From positions 1-29,683 of IMG/VR virus record IMGVR_UViG_3300000929_000387: a DNA stretch of 29,683 nucleotides; one strand, written 5' to 3'. The position numbers and the translations under genes were made by a program. The notes beneath the pieces were generated by a model. It did no database searches and was not told where the DNA came from. It worked only from the letters and a program-made list of their open reading frames with translations. This DNA comes from a virus. Numbering within the stretch: position 1 is the stretch's first letter; the number at the start of each line of letters is the position of its first letter. This document shows positions 28,856 to 29,683 of this stretch, piece after piece.

Positions 28856-29683
28856 AGCCAAAACTCATCATAATTATTTTTTTCTATAACATCTGATATT
28901 AATTTTTCAATATATTCACTATTTGTAGTATCTATACTACCATTTACAAATCCGTTATAGACCTTTCCAGTGGAATCTATTTGTAGAACCCTATTCGGTG
29001 CCATGCAACTAGTTCCCCAACAGTTTTTTCTATGTTGTTTGATAAACGGATCTTGCGATGGTTCTCTACCCAATCCTAAAGTGGGAGTTCTAACTAAAGC
29101 ACTTATAAAATAGCAAGATCCAATATATCCAATATGAAGTTTTGCATTCAATAAAAGGTCGTAAACACTTTTTATATCTGTTTGATATGATATAGATCTA
29201 ATTTCTATATTTTTTAGTTTTAAATATTTTTCTATAATTTCCCAGTTTTTATAGAATTTTGTTTGGTTCCAAAATTTTCCATCTTTTTCCGGAAATTGAA
29301 CAGTAATATAATTGCCATTTCCTTTCCACGTTTTTTTTGAAATCCAAAGATTATTCAAATTCCAATGTGAATCAAAAAGGTATTGAACTTTATCTGAAAT
29401 GTAAATTGATATAATTGTGCCATTAGATGTTGGCTTAATATTTTCTATAAACCATAATATTCTATCTTTTGTTAAATTTTTATCACTATTTTTAAATTTA
29501 TAATTAGCATTTATAGGTAAAATTATGCTAATATAAGAAGGATCTTTTATAAAACCTTCTTGAACTCCCAATTGTATATTAAGTAATACTTCGCTTAATT
29601 TATTAACTATTGTAGCATATGTACACATAGTATGCGCACAAAATCGAATAACCCTAGAAGTTTCTGGAATGGCCTTTACTTTT
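28852..29683 (-). CDS. GT-B-like glycosyltransferase, 5'-partial
   Basis: The frame is open at the right edge (upstream of the ATG at 29628 it continues KAIPETSRVIRFCAHT without a stop), so the N-terminus is missing and at least 277 residues are visible. The segment YDLLLNAKLHIGYIGSCYFI, then SALVRTPTLGLGREPS, is like the second Rossmann domain of GT9/heptosyltransferase-type GT-B proteins, where a Gly-Ser motif is followed by a PTxGL strand. The rest is Lys/Asn/Ile-rich with many AT-rich codons, noticeably more than the structural genes, which may indicate later acquisition. Its neighbour is an oxygenase-like gene joined by ATGA. It could glycosylate DNA, protein or surface sugars. Confidence 0.5.
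   Translation of the reverse strand, partial: KVKAIPETSRVIRFCAHTMCTYATIVNKLSEVLLNIQLGVQEGFIKDPSYISIILPINANYKFKNSDKNLTKDRILWFIENIKPTSNGTIISIYISDKVQYLFDSHWNLNNLWISKKTWKGNGNYITVQFPEKDGKFWNQTKFYKNWEIIEKYLKLKNIEIRSISYQTDIKSVYDLLLNAKLHIGYIGSCYFISALVRTPTLGLGREPSQDPFIKQHRKNCWGTSCMAPNRVLQIDSTGKVYNGFVNGSIDTTNSEYIEKLISDVIEKNNYDEFWL

Noticed and set aside
1-29683. CRISPR array, tRNA genes, integrase, IS element, homing endonuclease
   Set aside because: No regularly spaced repeats, cloverleaf-like segments or matching proteins were found by eye.

Overview
The window is a structural-gene block plus flanking accessory DNA from a low-GC, T4-like myovirus. Most of the genes recognisable as T4 homologues are baseplate, tail and head-completion genes (gp4, gp5, gp6, gp7, gp8, gp10-like, gp25, gp26, gp27-like, gp48, gp53). 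They come with the T4 replication and late-transcription proteins gp32 and gp33 and with several exact copies of the T4 late promoter TATAAATA. The DUF4815-type structural protein, the cysteine-free gp32, the small gp33, the sulfotransferase-like proteins and the 2OG-Fe(II) oxygenases point to the marine branch of T4-like phages (cyanophage or pelagiphage relatives) rather than to coliphages. The host cannot be read from the sequence. No tRNA, integrase, IS element or CRISPR array was seen.

Layout. (1) Positions 1-16056, all minus strand: the baseplate operon, read from high to low coordinates. It starts with the tail-tube cap gp48, wedge gp53, a gp27-like hub and gp5 (OB fold plus tail lysozyme). 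Next come a 751-aa hub protein with a peptidase domain and a beta-helix spike protein of gp5C type. It then continues with gp25, gp6, a short gp7, a gp10-like protein, gp8 (frame broken) and a DUF4815-type structural protein that runs off the left edge. Genes are tightly packed with TAATG or ATGA overlaps, and late promoters reappear before gp25 and gp10. (2) Positions 16057-16106: a 50-bp divergent region with two exact TATAAATA boxes arranged face to face. (3) Positions 16107-21201, plus strand: gp4, an unrecognised conserved protein, a tail-tube-fold protein, gp26, a short -1-frame ORF joined to gp26 by a T8 slippery run, and a long tape-measure protein. (4) A bidirectional terminator separates this from gp32 on the minus strand. 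(5) Positions 22217-29683, minus strand: gp33 with coupled neighbours, a string of small early-type genes with ATGA overlaps, and an accessory set. The accessory set holds two sulfotransferase-like proteins, two 2OG-Fe(II) oxygenase-like proteins, a YkuK-type RNase H-fold protein and a partial GT-B-like glycosyltransferase. Three intrinsic terminators overlap stop codons here.

How it works together. The late genes build the baseplate: wedge gp53/gp25/gp6/gp7/gp8/gp10, hub gp27/gp5/spike, tube start gp48. They also build the tail tube ruler, whose chaperones appear to be made as gp26 and a gp26-gp51-like frameshift fusion, as in the lambda G/GT system. gp33 would act with a sigma-like gp55 and the clamp (not in the window) on the TATAAATA promoters. 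The accessory enzymes could modify cell-surface or small-molecule substrates during infection; their substrates cannot be deduced from sequence.

Strongest points for follow-up: the gp26/-1 ORF frameshift, the three-gene gp5 with one intact and two apparently dead peptidoglycan-enzyme domains, the nested divergent late promoters, the sulfotransferase coupled to gp33, and the broken gp8 frame.
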